The notes beneath the pieces are model-generated. The model searched no databases. It saw only the letters and a program-made list of their open reading frames with translations, and was not told the origin of the DNA. From Lucinisca nassula (lineage: Eukaryota; Mollusca; Bivalvia; Lucinida; Lucinidae), in contig OY757023.1 in the NCBI GenBank assembly GCA_963580285.1, positions 87,445,108 through 87,509,107 of the forward strand: a stretch of DNA of 64,000 nucleotides. Reading direction: 5' to 3'. Each line of letters starts with the position of its first letter. Positions within the stretch are counted from its first letter, which is position 1. The position numbers and the translations under genes were made by a program. Shown piece after piece: positions 27,601-33,600 of this stretch.

Positions 27601-30600
27601 GTCCCATAAAATTGGAAGCAATGTCTCCAAATTGACCTATACAGTGTTGATGGGGACATTAAACCTCAAATCAAACAAACAAACTGATAGCTCACATTTA
27701 TGAAACACTTGGAGAGAAAGGCTATTGCATTATTCCCCCTGTGGACTTGGCATCATTGATGGTGTTTGTATCATACCAGTCTCTTTCTTTTCCAAATCCT
27801 AAGAAGGGTTATAGAGGATACCAGGCATGTCTTTTGTATCAAGATTATCAGGCAAGGTTTTGAGAATGATTCTACACATGTTCTCGAAGCCGAGCCTGAT
27901 AAACTTGATATCAAATGACACAAATCTATTTATCAGTTAATGCCCTTGTACACTCTACAGTTTTGCCAATTTTTCCAGTAGTCGAGTTCATAGTGCAATG
28001 TCAAGTTGACTGGATAAAGCTCACTCATCCCCGAGATAGCATATCTTTATCAGGTCAAGGTGTTACAATGCAATTTATATAGGGGGTAATTGATAGAAGT
28101 AGTACTAGGTCCAAAATACTGTTTACCTATGACCTGAAAGTCAAGACCATGGGTCTTTTTGTTTCAAAGACAAAGCATGAGCAAATGATCTACCCTGTCC
28201 ATTGACATTTTTTGTTCCTAAGGAGACAATAAGGAGACAACTTCAGTAAATACAGTAGAACTTCAATGGCTCGAACACCTTTAGGACCTCGAAAATCTGT
28301 TCGAGACAGGGGTAGTTCGAGCCATTGAGGTTACTGTCAGGAGGCATAACGAGATACTTTTAGACATCTTTTCGGTGTTCTATAATGAAAATGCATGCTG
28401 TGTGTACTCATTAGAATCGCCTCATCAAGGTGATTCTAGTGAGTACACACAGCATACATTTGCAAGATAAAAGACTAAAATCTCTTTAATTATCCCCCAC
28501 TATTTCTTATGTAGAGGTTTTCGCTAGGGGCTCAAGAATGGGTTCGACACATCCATGGTGAACGAGCCATCGGTGTTCGAGCCATCGAAGTTCTACTGTA
28601 GCTTACTTCCTGATGGGACCACTGTAAAAGAAAGGAGTTTCATCCCTTTAAAAGTACAACTCACACATATGGCTCCATATAGCTAGCTTTTATAGCAAAA
28701 CAACAGAACCATCTTACACCATATGGGTCCCGTCAAGCGATTTTGGGACTTATCGCCTATGCGAGCAGCGAAGGTTCAGGCGAGCCTGCGCATCCGCGCA
28801 GGCTCGCCAGAACCTTCGCTGCTCACTCATACAAGCAGTGAATCAAGAGGAACCTTCAGACAAAAAGCCATATCTCTGGTCCCTCTGAGTGGCTGGGCAT
28901 GCGCAGTTAAAATTTGTCATGACGGAATGCTCAAAGACACAAATTCGCTTGGCGGGGCTCATATAATCTTAGTCTGCTAAGAATAAAATGCTTTGCCCCA
29001 GATAACACATGGTATCCACACAGTATTTTTCATATTTCTTCATGAAAACATATGTTGTGGGTACTCATTTGAAGTGCCTCAGTGCTTCTAATGAGTACCC
29101 ACAACATGTTTTCATGCAGAAATAAGAAAATACTGTGTGGGTTCCCTGTGTTTTCATACAGAAACAAGATAAATATCAATACTTTTCGAATGAAATAATC
29201 GAGGCCCTTCTAATGAGTACCCACAACATGTTTTCTTGCAGAAATAAGGAATATATCAACACGTTTTGGATGAAAAAGCACCATATCTGGAGCTATGTGT
29301 GATCAACGAAGGCTCATATGGGCCTGCACTTCCACACAGTCTGATAAGAGTCTTCCCTGTAGGTATGGGCCTTCTGTAGCCCTTGGGCCTGAAAGCAATT
29401 CCACTAATTTTTGTATGTTTTCAGCTGCAACCAGCTCCAAGTGTCCCATATAGACTGGTTTTCTTTGGGATAGCTTCTGCTAACTGTCTGCTCTCTATAG
29501 GACTTGAGGTAAGTGTGTACAGCAGACTGGTTCTTTTAATTGTAGCAGTTGCTAACTGTTACCATTACGAAAACACGCCTTTACAGATACATTGTAACCT
29601 TTATCGCTGAAAAAATGAAAATCTTAAGATAAAAATTGTGATATTTTTCTTATTTCTGCTCAAACTATAGATTGTGGGTACTCGTTGTACTCGTTAGAAC
29701 TGCCTCATCGAGGCGGTTCGATGAGGCAGTTCTAAGGAGTACCCACAGTCTATAGTTTGAGCAGAAATAAGAAAAATAAGGTTACCCCTGTAAACCCCAG
29801 TTTTACTATATAAAAGTGAGGTTCAAGGGGGTCAAAATTATATTATAGGTGTGTTTTCGTGATGCTCAGCATAGAACTTGATGTACACAATGGACTGGTT
29901 ATACCCTCACAAACGCAGTTTGAAGGGTGTATATAGGAGTCAGTCAGTTGGTTGGTTGTTCTGTGTATCCGTCCGTGACACATTTTTAGCAACAGTGACC
30001 TTGACTTTGACTTGACACATATGAAATTTATGTCCTGCTTATCTATACCATATTGTGAATGCATATGCAAAGAAGTCAATCATTGAAAAAATATGGAAGT
30101 AGTTCGCATAACTAGAATAAATGTGTCTCAGAGGAATACACAGACCAACCAACCAATCAACAAACTGACTCCTATACCCTTCCAAACTTCATTTGCAGTG
30201 GTATAAAAAAAACAGAATAGAAGTCCATGACAATTGTCAGGGATACAGACTAAGCATTTTGCTTTTAGCACCCAGACTGCCATAAATCCAAATTTTACAG
30301 TAAGTCAATAGGTATTTTTATTGTCGCGCCTGCTATTAGCATGGCGCGATATAGGCGCTCGGTTATCCGTCCGTTCGTTCGTCTGTTCATTCATTTGTCC
30401 ATCCGTTTGTCAAGGCATCAGCATTTGCAACCACACTACAACTTACATGCAAGCATCCATATTTGACCTTGACCTACATTTCATGGTTCACTGACTTTGT
30501 AAAATATTGCGACCACCCTAGGGTTCACCCTAATGGTCAAGTTTATTTCTCAAGAACTATAAGAGCTTTATTAATGGTACTTGGTACAAACTTGTATCTG

Positions 30601-33600
30601 GGGTATTAAATGCAAGCATCCATATTTGACCTTGACCTACATTTCATGGTTCACTGACTTTGTAAAATATTGCGACCACCCTAGCGTTCACCCTAATGCC
30701 TCAACATAGGTTTATGGAGAGTTAACAAAAACAATGTGGAGTGCTGTGGTGCAGTGGTAAAGCATCGGATTTGCAATCGAGAGGTAGCCGGTTCGATCCC
30801 CGCACGTGCCAAGTGTTGTTTCCTTGAGCAAGAGAATTTATGCTCAGTACTACTGGTTCCTACCCAGCAAGAGGGTAACATGGAATATTAGTACCAGTAC
30901 TAAATGTGTTACCCTCCATTAATAAGGTCAATTATTATTATTATTATTAATATTTCAGTTTTCACAAAATACCCAGCTTGTCTGTTGCTATGGATATAAC
31001 ATTCATGTTGTTAAAAAAGGATCTCAAACATAAATGGATTACAATGAAATTCTGCTGTTAGGTCGAGATAAAATAAAGACCAATGTTTTTTTTATATACA
31101 TATTTATATAGGATCTTACATGAGTGTTTGTGTATTGTTGAATTTATTAAACGAGTTGAGGAAAAGGGATAGAATGCGAGGCTTTGCAGAGCATTTTATC
31201 CCTTTTCCTGAACGAGTTTAATAGTTTCAATAATGCATGGGCACAAATGCAAGATTCTATTTATCATATTACATTTACCGGCCCCGATAGCTCAGTTGGT
31301 AGAATGTCCGCTCCGGGGAACGGGAGGTCTCGGGTTCGATCCCCGGCCGCGACATACCAAAGTCGTTAAAAATGGTACTAGCTGCTCCTCGTTTGGCACT
31401 CAGATTTACGGGGTAGAGCTAGGACTGGTCGATCCAGTGTCAGGATAATGTGACTGGGTGTGGTATCATGTAATGTGTCTGGGACATGATACTTCATTGA
31501 GGCAGCACTATAAACGTGAGCATTGAGCTCCCTGTCGCAACCAGACACCGTCGTGATATGACTGAAAAATTGTTGAAAGCGACGTTAAACCTGAATTCAC
31601 ACACACACACACATCATATTACATTTCAAACGCATTTAATTCACAATTTTTTGAACAAAAATATCAATATTCTGCCATTAGTAAACACGACGTCGTTAAG
31701 GACATTGTACATGTAACGTTACGGAGCATATCTAACTAATTTGCATATTAGATCCACTAGTGGATTATAGAATCTATTACATGGCGTAATTACATTCTCA
31801 AACGCGACGTCATATGATAAAAAAGGTTTTTGCTGATGTCCTCTAATAAGAGACCATCTTTGGAACTGTTCAAAAGAGGTCCAAAGGTGGTCTTTAGATA
31901 GGAATTTTACTGTATATAGGAAAATAACCATTCATTACGAAAACAAATACAAATACATTGTAATTTTTATCACCAAAAAAAGAAAATTTTTGGATGAAAA
32001 ATTTCAATATTTTTCTTATTTCTGCTTTAAACATAGATTGTAGATACTCATCAGAACTGCCTCGACAAGTACCCAAAATCTATGTTTTTGAGCAGAAATA
32101 AGAAATATAATGTATACCCCTGCAAACCCTAGTTTTACTATATAAGGTTTGAGGGGGCCAAAATCATGTAGACGTGTTTTCGTGATGAACGTCCATTTTC
32201 CTTTGTTATCTATACATTTTGCATTTGTTGGACCCCAACAGCCATGTAATGAATAGGTTGTGATATGTTTTCTGTAGTCATTCAGTGCCTTTCATTGATG
32301 CAAGAAGGCCAGTTGTCAGTTACTGGTAGGGAACTGGTTAACCCTTTTGTACCAAATGGAATCTTCCTCCTTATATATAGCAGGAGTACATTTCAACATT
32401 TAGGGGTGTCAGGTAGTGTTTTCTTCAATATCTATTTAGAAATCGGCTGAATGTTTTGCAAACAGTGTAGGCCCTGATCAGATGCCGCATTCTGCGGCAT
32501 CTGATCTGGGCCTGCACTGTTTGCCAACTACAGGTTTTGTGGTTTCTGGTACAAAATGGGTTAACTGCTTAGATGAACTACAACATTATTTGTTGATGGG
32601 GGTCATTTTTGTCCAAAATGAACAAACTTAGCATACTGGTAATTGTTAGTGATACGGGCCTCCGTGGCCTAATGGATAAGAGCGCTGACTCTTAGTCATT
32701 AGGTCTCTCACCGCCGTGGGTTCGAGCCTCGCTCGGGTCACGTGTGAGACGCCAAGTTCTGCAACGGAAGGTCAGGTGGTTTTTCTCCGGGTACTCCGGT
32801 TTTCGCCCACCTATGATTAACGATCGGCTCGATATGAGTGAAATAATCTTGAAAGGGCCGTAAAACCCAAACCAAAAAAAAAAAAAAAAAAAATTGTTAG
32901 TGAAGGTAATGAAAATCATACAGATGTTGAACAGATTTCAACCTATTTTATGCTGGAAACCGCAAAAAGGGATACATGCACGCAGTGCCGGCCCAGATCA
33001 GACGCCATGTTCTGCGGCGTGTGATCAGGACCTTCACTGTTTGCAAGAAGTTAACTCTTATCCTGCTGTTCACGACAACCTCTATCTTTGGAAACAGTGT
33101 AGATTGAGATCAGATGGCTTCTGAAGAAGCCATCTGATCAGGCAGTGTAGATTCAGATCAGATGGCTTCTGCCATCTGATCAGGATCTACACTGTTTGAC
33201 ATTCAGTTTATGGATTTGTAATAATAAATTACATCAAGTAACCTGATTGGTTCAAAGTCAGAAACGGGCGTGGCTAAACTGAATATTCAGCAAGAGAAGG
33301 GTTAAACCATTTTCTGAATAAATTTTAAAGGTAACACAACCTGACACTCCTAAACTCTGAAATGGACTCCAGTCTCCTGTTGTATATAAGGCAGGAGATT
33401 CCATTCCATTACCAAAACACGTCTATACAAATGCATTGCCAACCTTACCGCCGAAAAAATGATATTTTTAAGATGAAAAATTGTGATATTTTTCTTATTT
33501 CTGCTCAAAATATAAATTGTGGATACATGTTAGAACCCCCTCATTTAGGCGGTTCTAACGAGTACCCACAATCTATATTTTGGAGCAGAAATAACAAAAA

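Noticed and set aside
30745..30812. tRNA gene
   Set aside because: It is the head of a SINE repeated at 22510-22690; the arms are imperfect.
31277..31352. tRNA gene with A and B boxes
   Set aside because: The acceptor stem does not pair and the sequence continues into a SINE body with target duplications.
32653..32740. tRNA gene
   Set aside because: It is part of a SINE with a poly(A) tail and 12 bp duplications.
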